A stretch of 40,292 bases of DNA from CAYRVX01 sp964642165 (GTDB lineage: Bacteria > Planctomycetota > Phycisphaerae > SM23-33), in assembly GCA_964642165.1 (NCBI GenBank), contig CAZXOC010000028.1, forward strand, positions 1 through 40,292, read 5' to 3'. The position numbers and the translations under genes are program-made. Numbering within the stretch: the stretch's first letter is position 1; each line of letters starts with the position of its first letter. Positions 25,701 through 32,423 of this stretch are shown one piece after another. Under the pieces are notes generated by a model. It had not been told where the DNA came from and did not search any database. It saw only the letters and a list, made by a program, of their open reading frames with translations.

Positions 25701-26578
25701 GCGAGCAGCTTGTCGGGCATTCGGCCGTCGAGCACGCCGAGGGCGCGCGCCTCGGCGAGGCGCTTCTCGCGGACCTTGCCGTCCCACGTCGGCGTGAAGT
25801 CCGGCGGCATGGCGAACATCCGCACCAGGTGGTTCATCATCGGGCGGACGAGCACCGCCCCGCCGGCGACCACCGGATGCGTGCCCTTGAAGCTCTGGCC
25901 GAGCAGCCCCGACGCCGTCCAGGCGATCTCCCCCGTGCCCGCGTCGAACGCCCACAGCTTCACGTCCTCCACGGGCGCCAGGACCAGCGCCGCCTGCTTC
26001 GAGCCCGGCGGGGGCGCCCAGTACGCCGCCGTGCCGAAGATCGGCGCCGGGGCGTTCCACGTCCAGAGCGGCTCGCCGTCGGCAAGGCGAAGGGCGTAGA
26101 GCGTCCCCTGCCGCTGGCCGATGAAGAGCCGCCCCCTCGCGATCAGCGGCGCGGCCGAAAAGCCGTAGCCCTTGCGGCCGGCGAACGTCCAGGCTTCCTT
26201 GCCCGTGGCGGCGTCGAGCGCGTAGACCGTGCCGTTCAGGGCGGCGAAGAAGACCTTGCCGCCGGCGCACGCGGCGGCGTGCATGATCGGGCTGCCGCAG
26301 GCGTGCTTCCACAGCTCCTTGCCCGTGGCCGCGTCGAGCGCGTAGAAGTTGCCGGACATCGTCCCCACGAAGCAGCGCCCGCCGGCGACGACCGGCTGGA
26401 CGAACGGCGAGACGCGCTGCGGCTGGAAGTTGCGGTACCACGCCACCTGGAACGGGGGCGTGAGCCTGTCGCGCGTGAAGCCCGTCCGCTGCGGGTCGTG
26501 CTGCAACTGCGGCCAGTCCTCCGCCGACGCGGGGACAAGGAACGCCAAGGCCACGGCGAGCGCCGCGAGTCGGTTCAC
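22763..26578 (-). CDS. Giant exported PQQ-propeller protein with helical C-terminal region
   Basis: A 1271-residue protein with a signal peptide (1-19, MNRLAALAVALAFLVPASA). The N-terminal about 450 residues form a PQQ-like beta-propeller with repeated A-L-D-A-x-T-G-K-x-x-W units at about 77-90, 117-130 and 159-172, and another near 210. A Gly/Pro/Ala-rich linker (about 480-530) follows, then a region with no clear family. The last about 400 residues are rich in Trp, Tyr and Arg helices (AMTDFGAGYQYYWRMQNRLC, NWYLALATAFVGAEFYYQQP), possibly an alpha/alpha toroid like those of polysaccharide lyases or hydrolases. Start is GTG at 26578 with GAGGTG 5-6 bases before it. It follows the GH2-like gene by 46 bp in one operon. 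No catalytic residues were recognised, and the C-terminal function is unknown. Confidence 0.78.
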   Translation of the reverse strand: MNRLAALAVALAFLVPASAEDWPQLQHDPQRTGFTRDRLTPPFQVAWYRNFQPQRVSPFVQPVVAGGRCFVGTMSGNFYALDAATGKELWKHACGSPIMHAAACAGGKVFFAALNGTVYALDAATGKEAWTFAGRKGYGFSAAPLIARGRLFIGQRQGTLYALRLADGEPLWTWNAPAPIFGTAAYWAPPPGSKQAALVLAPVEDVKLWAFDAGTGEIAWTASGLLGQSFKGTHPVVAGGAVLVRPMMNHLVRMFAMPPDFTPTWDGKVREKRLAEARALGVLDGRMPDKLLALQDKVEQYFREHPFEQDLFLLKAATGEKLPVVPHFRVNSMHGPVCPPALTAEGDVIIPWTYICHGWARMNLATRRAVELIIPPRPTNADETLHVSVAGRYAFFFHYEEGNANHTGIYDLAGRKWLSFPRPPNRWGTLADNIQPGGHAVSIAGGRFYHVVFHQLACWESARAPAAPGARGPGGPVGAVAAPDWQAAGRGPKPVGGREDFRHDPRAGGLGLELATTSWPRIRRRPVPYYGIDSYAGSVKRHLPQGDFGVIQPMPGGLKAARVTRSSWTHVRMRFDAAATGKGLDAWIGRLSPAAVFHTNVPALRLFVRGKAEAAYLATRVGKDLVVRPAAEARRLPRLGLHRTWLLVWFGRQSGFQAVDFPWPTEFRGWVAGPKYPADCPMLVILENAPTRIEPSDGGIALAFDGPAGHVAVMPLFGQYHPKAAETEKWAAGLPADVAAACDFWAEHLAEVPVDAAETYAYDEAADRVTITDRFTYRRVRPGGRRLAPLPPMVALARRYGLAMELSGKPAKTSVRTPWGPYEAVESADAWTLTASGLGKYALEHRAPAGEAKEGAELRARLEGELTKLLDAGHLAPWYIAMTDFGAGYQYYWRMQNRLCWSNPGETLYTLAEVLPLLSGQLAERTRQYMHRERRRYPPETVAHTPVAEGARRERYLLDKALLAEHRQRVRRTNFHLLNGIVPADSLYHLAAYHRALGTGPDADEWVAAKAMLRPYLKDLDWATGGFLKRPGASHFTMEGPGGAPDVNAHFAGLVGYIRLARLAGDRQAETLGWGLLARTAMLRFAMARYARYLQDSRLYVLPAEADWFIRFSRGSWTARLYTYHWTQPLHDTRTFARMDQFGVQFDDTLDWYHGTGLPKLRHLTPELARFLKDHLRPEVAEFVRRVELNSPNWYLALATAFVGAEFYYQQPQESYTQFLARAWILDEAPDKLERYLDVPWMKVGDLYHLHKLAEAIKARRGTRWVRWTPE

Positions 26579-26624
26579 GGGATCACCTCGTTGTCTGTGC
26601 GGCTGGGGCGGGGCGGGGGGAGGC

Positions 26625-29600
26625 TCACCACCGGTAGTACCGGTACGGATCGTCGCCGGCGACGGGCTCCTGGACGTAGTAGGAACCCAGCCAGGCGCCC
26701 GGTGCGGCCAGCCGGGGCGCGCCCGTCAGCCCGCCGGTCTGGTACGTGTCGTTGACCAGAACGACGAGGACGTTCTCGCCGCCGGGCTTCAGCGTTCCCG
26801 GCTTCATCGCGTACGTCCGCGGGAAGGTCCAGTAGTCCTTCGGGTTCGTCTTCTTCGTGACCTCGCCGAGGAATCGCCCGTTCAGCCAGACCCAGCTCTC
26901 GTCGTCGGCCGGACCCAGGTGCAACGTCAGGCCCTCGGTCTTGAGCCCCGCCGGCGCGCGGAAGCGAAGGCGGTACCAGAACAGGCCGTTGTACTCCGCC
27001 GTCAGGCCGGGAACCTGCTCGTCGAACATGCCGGGCACGGCGATCGGCTTCCACCGGTGATCGTCGAGGCCGGGCCTCCACCATGCCTCCTTCCGGCCGA
27101 CGCCGTCCCGATCGACCCGTCCGACCCACTTGGGGGGGAGGGGGAACTCATCGATCTCGGCGGCGCGGCCGAGGCGCGCCAGCAGCGGCGTCCGGGTCGC
27201 CGCGCCGAGGTTGTGCAGGATCCGCGAGATCAGGAAGACGTTGCGGCGGTAGCTCGTCCGGAGGTACGGCTTGTTCTCGCCATCGAGCATCCACGGCGCG
27301 ACCTGGCAGAGCACGAGCCTGCCCTTGCCGATCCCCAGGACGCGCAGGGCCCGGCTGGACCGCCCCGTCGTCGGCGCGAGGGCCGCCCCGGTGAGCTTCG
27401 CCCGCCAGTGCAGGTCGGCGCGGGCGACCCCCGCCAGCGCGGGGTCGCTCATGTCCTGCACGTCGAGCGGAGGAATCGGAGCCTCCTCGACCTTCACCTT
27501 GCCGGCCGCGACGCGCTCGATGTCCTTCCGCGACAGGCCGAGGCCGACGACGCAGGCGCCGTTGTTGATCTTGTCGGTGAGGTCGCCGAGCCGGCCGGCA
27601 CCCGGGCCGAGGACAAGGATGTCCCTGCCCAGTGGCCGATCGCCCAACGGCTCGACGCGAATGCCGAGGCGCCCCAGCAGGGCCGAGCCCCGCTCGTCGC
27701 CGGCGTAGCGGACGCCTCGCGAGGGAGCCGGCGGACGGTCCGCATCCAGGTAGCGCAGCAGGTTGCGGCAGAGCGCCATCGCGGCCGGGTCGTTCCCGGT
27801 TCGGCCCGTCACGTCCATCTGGCAGAAGACGACGCGCCCGGCGCCCTCAACGTACTCCAGCAGCGGGGCGTACTGGAGGTCGAATCCGCCGTCGACGATC
27901 GGGCGGAAGTCGCCGACGGGGGGCTTCTCGATCAGCACGCCGGCGACGCAGCCGCGGTTGCCGCACCGCCAGACGCGGGTGTTGCGGAAGCCGCACCAGC
28001 TCCATCGGGGGTTGTCCTTCTCGACGCCCCGGATGTCCAGGTGCGGCGGCGTCAGGGTGGCCGAGCCGCGCCAGTCGCGCAGGTGCTCGTCGCCCAGGTG
28101 CGCCAGCGCGGGATGCGAGCCGGCGCGAGCGAACGCCTGCCGCAGGCCGTGCACGTTGACGCGAAAACCCAGGCGACGGGACAGCGCCTCGGGCGTCTGC
28201 TCGAAGACGAGCACCTTCAGCCCGCCGCGCACGGCGGTCACGTCGGGCAGCTTCGTGGTCGGGCCGATCGCCTCCCGGCCGATGATGAGGACGCGGAACT
28301 TGGAGACGTCCGCATCGGCGTCGACCTTCTGGTACGTCGCGCCGAGCGAATCCAGCAGCTTCGCGGTCAGGCCCCTGGGGTCGAACAGGGCGATGCGCGA
28401 GCGGAGCCGCAACGGCTTCGGCTCCGGAAGCACGTGAAGCGCGAGCTCGTCCTTCTGCCGGCCGCCCGGGCCGAAATCGAAGCTCGCGACGATCCGGTAC
28501 GCCCCGGGCTTCGCGTCGATCGGCAGGCGGACGTCGAACGGTGCGGCCACCTTGTCCCCGGGCGCCACGGCGCGCGCGCCGCCCCAGTGAGGCTTGGGCG
28601 CCTTGCCCTCCCGCTGAAGCTGCCGCCAGTTCGCCTCCGGCACCACGGCGCAGGCGTAGGTGCAGGCGATCTCCTCGCGCGTGTCGTTCAGGAGGAGGAC
28701 CTGTTTCTGCGTGCTCTCGCCGGGAAGGAAGTTGTGTCCCTTGTCCGTGAACGCCCCCGACGCGCCGCCGATGTAGGCGCAGAGCGGCAGGTTCCATCGC
28801 AGGAACGAGCGGCCGAGAACGGTCGGCTCGACGCCGCCCTTGCCGAGCGCGTAGAGGTGGCTTTCGCTGGGCAGCAGGCGGTCCGGCACGATGCCCGGCC
28901 GCGCGAGGCCGCGCAGCGCCGTCTCATCGGGCACGTCGGCCGGCTGGGCGCGGTAGTCGGCGGAGCGCCTCCAGAGGTTGCCCTGGTCCCACGGCAGCAT
29001 GGCGCTGACGCCCCACGTGCGCAGGCAGCGCCAGTTGTCGTCGGCGAACAGGGCCTTCATGCGGACGTGGTGCTGCTCGTCGTCGCGGAAGTAGCGGATC
29101 AGTTGGCCCCAGTGGAACGGCCTGCCGCGGCCCCAGAGCTCCTCCTCCCACTCGCGGCTGCGGATGCGCTGCGGCGTGGGCTCGTAGGCGGCATCTCCCA
29201 GGTAGGCGGCGTTGTACTCGGCGTCCCAGATGCTCTGGTACTCCTCGCTGCGCCAGATGAAGTTCGGCCCGCGGTAGCTGCTCCAGCTCGACACGTGCGG
29301 CAGGCCCCATTCGACGAAGAACAAGGGCTTCGTGCCCTCGGTCGCCCAGTGCTCCAGCCAGTCGCTGCGCTCCTGCTTCGGCGCCCAGTTCAGGTAGATG
29401 TTGATGGTGTACAGGTCGCCGAGGTTGCCGCTCTGGTGGTGGTACACCGGGCGCGTCGGGTCCAGGTCCCGGGCGATCTTCGCGGCCAGCCGCGCCTGCG
29501 CGCGGTTGCGGTTGGGCCCCCCGCCGAGCGCCGGGTCGTCGGGGCGGAAGACCCCGTCGATCCGCAGGGGGTTCTGGTCGCCCTTGTAGCCGGTCGCGTT

Positions 29601-31478
29601 GTGGCTCATCGCGTACATCACGACGCTCGGGTGGTGCCGCACGCGGCGGATGAGCCACTCGCAGAGCGCCCGGTAGCGTGCGGCCTGCTCCGGGCGGTCG
29701 AGCTTCGAGTCGAAGTCCCGGAAGTGCGGCAGGCTGAACGACGCGAGCACGCCGGTCTCGTCGGCCGCGGCGAACAGGCCGTCCATGTACCCCACCGTGC
29801 CCGGCTGGAAGTGATAGTTCGCCGTGATGAGGAAGTTGAAGCCGTAGTCCTTCAGCCGCCGGCAGGTCTCCCGGCAGCGGGCCCGGCAGGCCACGTCCGC
29901 GGCGCGGTTGATGTTTCGCGACAGCAGCGCCCGCAGGTGGATGCGCTTGCCGTTGAGGTAGAGGTCGCGCCCGTCGGCCCGGAACTCGCGGAAGCCGAAG
30001 CGGATTGGCAGCGTCTCGTCGAGGACGCGCCCGACGCGGTCGCGCTCGTCCTCCAGCAGCGTGACGGTCACGTCGTAGAGGTTCTCCGGCGTGTGGACGT
30101 CCCAGAGCTTCGGATCGAGCCACGGGCCGCCGAACGAGATGCGCCCGTCCGGCAGGCTGGCGGAGTCGAAGCGCGGCGAGAAGAACCGCTTGACGACCCG
30201 CCCCCCCTCGGACACGCTCGCCCGGAGCCGCCGGCGCCCGGCGCCCGCCAGCTTCACGTCCAGGGCGATCCGCCGCTCCCGCGTGGACGTGACGACGCGG
30301 ACGTCGTCGATCCTCTCCCCGGGCGGGCGGGCGGCGAGGAACACGTCGCCCGTCAGGCCGCGAAGGGCAATGCTCGCCTTGCTCGTCACGACCCGGTCCG
30401 GGGCCATGAACGCCGCGCGCTCCTTGGCCAGCGGCCGGGCCGTCACGAGGATCGCCAGCGCCTGCTGCTCGCCGGGCTTGACGTGCTTCGTGACGTCCAG
30501 CTCGCCGCCGGGGAAGAACAGCTCGCCGGCGGCCTCGCCGTCCAGGAAGACCCGCGCGTGCGTCTGGAGCATGGTGAAGTCGACGAGCACCTGCCGCCCC
30601 CGCCACGCCGCCGGGACGGTCAGCGTCCGCCGGTACCACGCCCGGTCGAGCGTCCGGAGGTCCGTGCGGTCCTCCATCCAGGGAGCCAGGAGCAGGTCCT
30701 GGGCCTCGCCGTCGGCCGCCCGCGGCCAGATGCCCGGCACCTTGAAGAAGCCCCAGCCCTCCCCCGCCGGCGGGGGCGTGGCGGCCGGGCCGCCGGGCAC
30801 GGGAAGGAAGCGCCACAGGCCGTTGAGGCAGATCCGCTCGCGCGTCCGGGACGCCCGCCGCCAGGCCCCCTTCAGGTCCCATTCCAGCGCGGCGCCCTTC
30901 GGCAGCGGCAGGTCCGCCTTCCTCGTGACGCGCCGGCGGACGAGGGTGAGCGAGAGGTCGTCGTACTCGGCCTTGCCGCCCGGCTGGCCGAACATCGCCG
31001 GGGCGATATCGAGCTTCGCCGCGCCGCGCGGGATCAGGAAGACGCGCTCGTGCGTCTGCCAGTCGGCGGTGCCCTCGGCCCAGACCACGTCGGGCCAGGG
31101 ATCGACGTGCTTCCCGGCCGCGTCACGCCACTCCATCGCCAGGCGCGCGTTCTTCCAGCCGTCGTCGCCGCGCCGGACGCCCGTCACGCGCATGCGGAAG
31201 CGCAGCTTCAGCTTCATCCAATTGGGGTCGAGGCGGACGATCTGCGAGCACGAGCCGTACCGGCTGATCTCCAGCCACGTGTTGCCGCCCTCCGTCCGCG
31301 CGCGCCCCCCCGCGAAGCCCCGCCAGCCGAGGGGCAAGCCGCGATCGTCCAGCTTCTCGAATCCGCCGTTGGCGAGCAGCTCGTCGCCGATTTGTGGTTC
31401 CCGCGCGGCCGTCGGCAAGGCGAACAGCAGAACGGCGAGCAGCACGGCAGCGGGGCGTTCCGCGAGGCACGTGGACAT
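26625..31478 (-). CDS. Giant exported GH2-like protein lacking the usual acid/base glutamate
   Basis: 1617 residues with a signal peptide (1-25). About 30-180 is a carbohydrate-binding jelly roll (LLANGGFEKLDDRGLPLGW). A GH2 sugar-binding domain covers about 215-385 (LNGLWRFLPV, WYRRTLTVPA), followed by an immunoglobulin-like domain and a TIM barrel (about 495-840: GFREFRADGRDLYLNGKRIH). Where GH2 enzymes have the S-L-G-N-E acid/base motif, this protein has HPSVVMYAMSHNATGY (Asn627-Ala628). The nucleophile-like Glu723 in PLFFVEWG remains. A region around 1025-1250 resembles a glutamine-amidotransferase-like fold (SRIALFDPRG, LLIIGREA-type strands). A second GH2-type sugar-binding jelly roll closes the protein (LTLHLGPADDESWVWLNG). 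ATG 31478 has AAGGGA about 9 bases upstream. It is the first gene of a three-gene operon. It may be a divergent or non-hydrolytic GH2 relative. Confidence 0.85.
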   Translation of the reverse strand: MSTCLAERPAAVLLAVLLFALPTAAREPQIGDELLANGGFEKLDDRGLPLGWRGFAGGRARTEGGNTWLEISRYGSCSQIVRLDPNWMKLKLRFRMRVTGVRRGDDGWKNARLAMEWRDAAGKHVDPWPDVVWAEGTADWQTHERVFLIPRGAAKLDIAPAMFGQPGGKAEYDDLSLTLVRRRVTRKADLPLPKGAALEWDLKGAWRRASRTRERICLNGLWRFLPVPGGPAATPPPAGEGWGFFKVPGIWPRAADGEAQDLLLAPWMEDRTDLRTLDRAWYRRTLTVPAAWRGRQVLVDFTMLQTHARVFLDGEAAGELFFPGGELDVTKHVKPGEQQALAILVTARPLAKERAAFMAPDRVVTSKASIALRGLTGDVFLAARPPGERIDDVRVVTSTRERRIALDVKLAGAGRRRLRASVSEGGRVVKRFFSPRFDSASLPDGRISFGGPWLDPKLWDVHTPENLYDVTVTLLEDERDRVGRVLDETLPIRFGFREFRADGRDLYLNGKRIHLRALLSRNINRAADVACRARCRETCRRLKDYGFNFLITANYHFQPGTVGYMDGLFAAADETGVLASFSLPHFRDFDSKLDRPEQAARYRALCEWLIRRVRHHPSVVMYAMSHNATGYKGDQNPLRIDGVFRPDDPALGGGPNRNRAQARLAAKIARDLDPTRPVYHHQSGNLGDLYTINIYLNWAPKQERSDWLEHWATEGTKPLFFVEWGLPHVSSWSSYRGPNFIWRSEEYQSIWDAEYNAAYLGDAAYEPTPQRIRSREWEEELWGRGRPFHWGQLIRYFRDDEQHHVRMKALFADDNWRCLRTWGVSAMLPWDQGNLWRRSADYRAQPADVPDETALRGLARPGIVPDRLLPSESHLYALGKGGVEPTVLGRSFLRWNLPLCAYIGGASGAFTDKGHNFLPGESTQKQVLLLNDTREEIACTYACAVVPEANWRQLQREGKAPKPHWGGARAVAPGDKVAAPFDVRLPIDAKPGAYRIVASFDFGPGGRQKDELALHVLPEPKPLRLRSRIALFDPRGLTAKLLDSLGATYQKVDADADVSKFRVLIIGREAIGPTTKLPDVTAVRGGLKVLVFEQTPEALSRRLGFRVNVHGLRQAFARAGSHPALAHLGDEHLRDWRGSATLTPPHLDIRGVEKDNPRWSWCGFRNTRVWRCGNRGCVAGVLIEKPPVGDFRPIVDGGFDLQYAPLLEYVEGAGRVVFCQMDVTGRTGNDPAAMALCRNLLRYLDADRPPAPSRGVRYAGDERGSALLGRLGIRVEPLGDRPLGRDILVLGPGAGRLGDLTDKINNGACVVGLGLSRKDIERVAAGKVKVEEAPIPPLDVQDMSDPALAGVARADLHWRAKLTGAALAPTTGRSSRALRVLGIGKGRLVLCQVAPWMLDGENKPYLRTSYRRNVFLISRILHNLGAATRTPLLARLGRAAEIDEFPLPPKWVGRVDRDGVGRKEAWWRPGLDDHRWKPIAVPGMFDEQVPGLTAEYNGLFWYRLRFRAPAGLKTEGLTLHLGPADDESWVWLNGRFLGEVTKKTNPKDYWTFPRTYAMKPGTLKPGGENVLVVLVNDTYQTGGLTGAPRLAAPGAWLGSYYVQEPVAGDDPYRYYRW

Positions 31479-31513
31479 GCGTAGGTTCCCTTGGCGTCTG
31501 GGTTGGCGTTCCG

Positions 31514-31545
31514 CGCCGGCGCATGTTCGCACATGCCGGCCGGCG
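31514..31545 (-). terminator. Long imperfect hairpin between the LysE and GH2-like genes
   Basis: CGCCGGC-GCATGT and ACATGC-GCCGGCG pair over 13 bp around a 4-base loop, with a 2-base bulge on one arm. It lies in the 110-bp gap downstream of the LysE-family gene and upstream of the GH2-like gene. It may terminate the first or regulate the second. No T-tract follows on the minus strand. Confidence 0.45.
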
Positions 31546-31588
31546 GTGCAACGCCGCGGCGAAGAGCCCCGATGCCCGCGGCGGGGGG

Positions 31589-32230
31589 TTATCCGCTCGG
31601 CGGGTAGAGCCAGAGCTTGCCCGCGTCCCACGCGAACCTCGCGCCGATGGCCAGCAGCGCCGCCCCGCACACCACCAGCACGATCCGCTGCATCCGCTCT
31701 CCCAGGAGCTTCGAACCCTTGAAGCTCGCCAGCGACAGGGCCTCCAGCCAGACGAGGTCGCACAGCCAGTGGACGACGGCGAACAGGCCAAAGGCCAGGA
31801 CACCCAGCTTCAGCGCCCGCGTCGCCAGCGCCAGGCCGACCGTCGCCCACCAGAGCAGGAAGTACGGGTTGCCCGCGCTGAGGATCACGCCGGTCCAGAT
31901 GGGGCCCCTCGTGGCGGGCTCCGCGGCCGCCTCCGGCGCCTCGGCCGAACTGCGCAGCATGCCCACCCCCATGAAGACCAGGAACGCCCCGCCGACCAGC
32001 CCGATGCCGATCCGCACCGACACGTGCTCGAAGATCACCCCCATCCCCGCCATGATGAGGAACATCAGGGGGAACTCGACGATGCCGTGCCCGACGGCGA
32101 CCAGCGCGCCGGCGTGGCGGCTGCGCGTGCCGGCGGCGAGGGTGGCGGCCGTCACCGGGCCCGGCGCCAGCACGCCCGACAGGCTGATCAGCAGCGCCTG
32201 GAGAAGGAAAAGCAGCACGTCGCCGTTCAT
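31589..32230 (-). CDS. LysE/RhtB family membrane exporter
   Basis: A 213-residue protein with about six membrane segments. The N-terminal family signature is LAPGPVTAATLAAGTRSRH at about residues 21-39. It also has an AGNPYFLLWWATVGLALA segment typical of LysE, RhtB and related amino-acid exporters. The family exports amino acids or related small molecules; the substrate here is unknown. ATG 32230 was chosen because the hydrophobic segment follows directly (MNGDVLLFLLQALL). The upstream AGG is a weak ribosome binding site. It is transcribed away from the GH20 gene, with a good promoter candidate at 32365-32393, and the strong hairpin at 31514-31545 separates it from the GH2-like operon. No direct relation to glycan use is evident. 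Confidence 0.88.
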   Translation of the reverse strand: MNGDVLLFLLQALLISLSGVLAPGPVTAATLAAGTRSRHAGALVAVGHGIVEFPLMFLIMAGMGVIFEHVSVRIGIGLVGGAFLVFMGVGMLRSSAEAPEAAAEPATRGPIWTGVILSAGNPYFLLWWATVGLALATRALKLGVLAFGLFAVVHWLCDLVWLEALSLASFKGSKLLGERMQRIVLVVCGAALLAIGARFAWDAGKLWLYPPSG

Positions 32231-32329
32231 GCCGTCAACCTGCCTGTCGCCTCGGGGAGCCGCCCGGTTCGCGCCCCGCCCGTCCGCCCGCGCGCCGGGC
32301 CGATCGCGTTGTCTCCGAAGAGCGTTCCA

Positions 32330-32341
32330 TTGCGGCCGCAA
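32330..32341. promoter_or_regulatory. 12-bp palindrome in the lysE-GH20 divergent region
   Basis: TTGCGGCCGCAA is perfectly palindromic. It lies about 30 bp from the larger dyad at 32372-32389 and just downstream of the predicted LysE promoter on the minus strand. It is a possible second operator. Confidence 0.3.
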
Positions 32342-32364
32342 GGGGCGTACATTGCGGGCCACGG

Positions 32365-32393
32365 AGCATAGCAGGCGGACATCCGCCTGTCGA
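32365..32393 (-). promoter_or_regulatory. Promoter-like site of the LysE-family gene
   Basis: On the minus strand TCGACA (32388-32393) and TATGCT (32365-32370) are separated by exactly 17 bp, matching five and four of six consensus positions. The spacer is filled by the 18-bp dyad at 32372-32389. The transcript would have a leader of about 125 bases. Confidence 0.5.
32372..32389. promoter_or_regulatory. 18-bp dyad operator candidate
   Basis: CAGGCGGACATCCGCCTG has two perfect 8-base inverted arms around a 2-base centre, 35-52 bp upstream of the GH20 start and inside the LysE promoter spacer. The two-base centre favours a protein-binding site over an RNA hairpin. No regulator gene is in the window. 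Confidence 0.5.
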
Positions 32394-32423
32394 TGGACAG
32401 CCCACGCCAGCAAGGAGCAAGCG

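Noticed and set aside
26349..31484. A 1711-codon plus-strand open frame opposite the GH2-like gene
   Set aside because: Low-complexity Arg/Ala/Val/Pro composition, no signal or motif, and fully antisense to a coherent multidomain protein.
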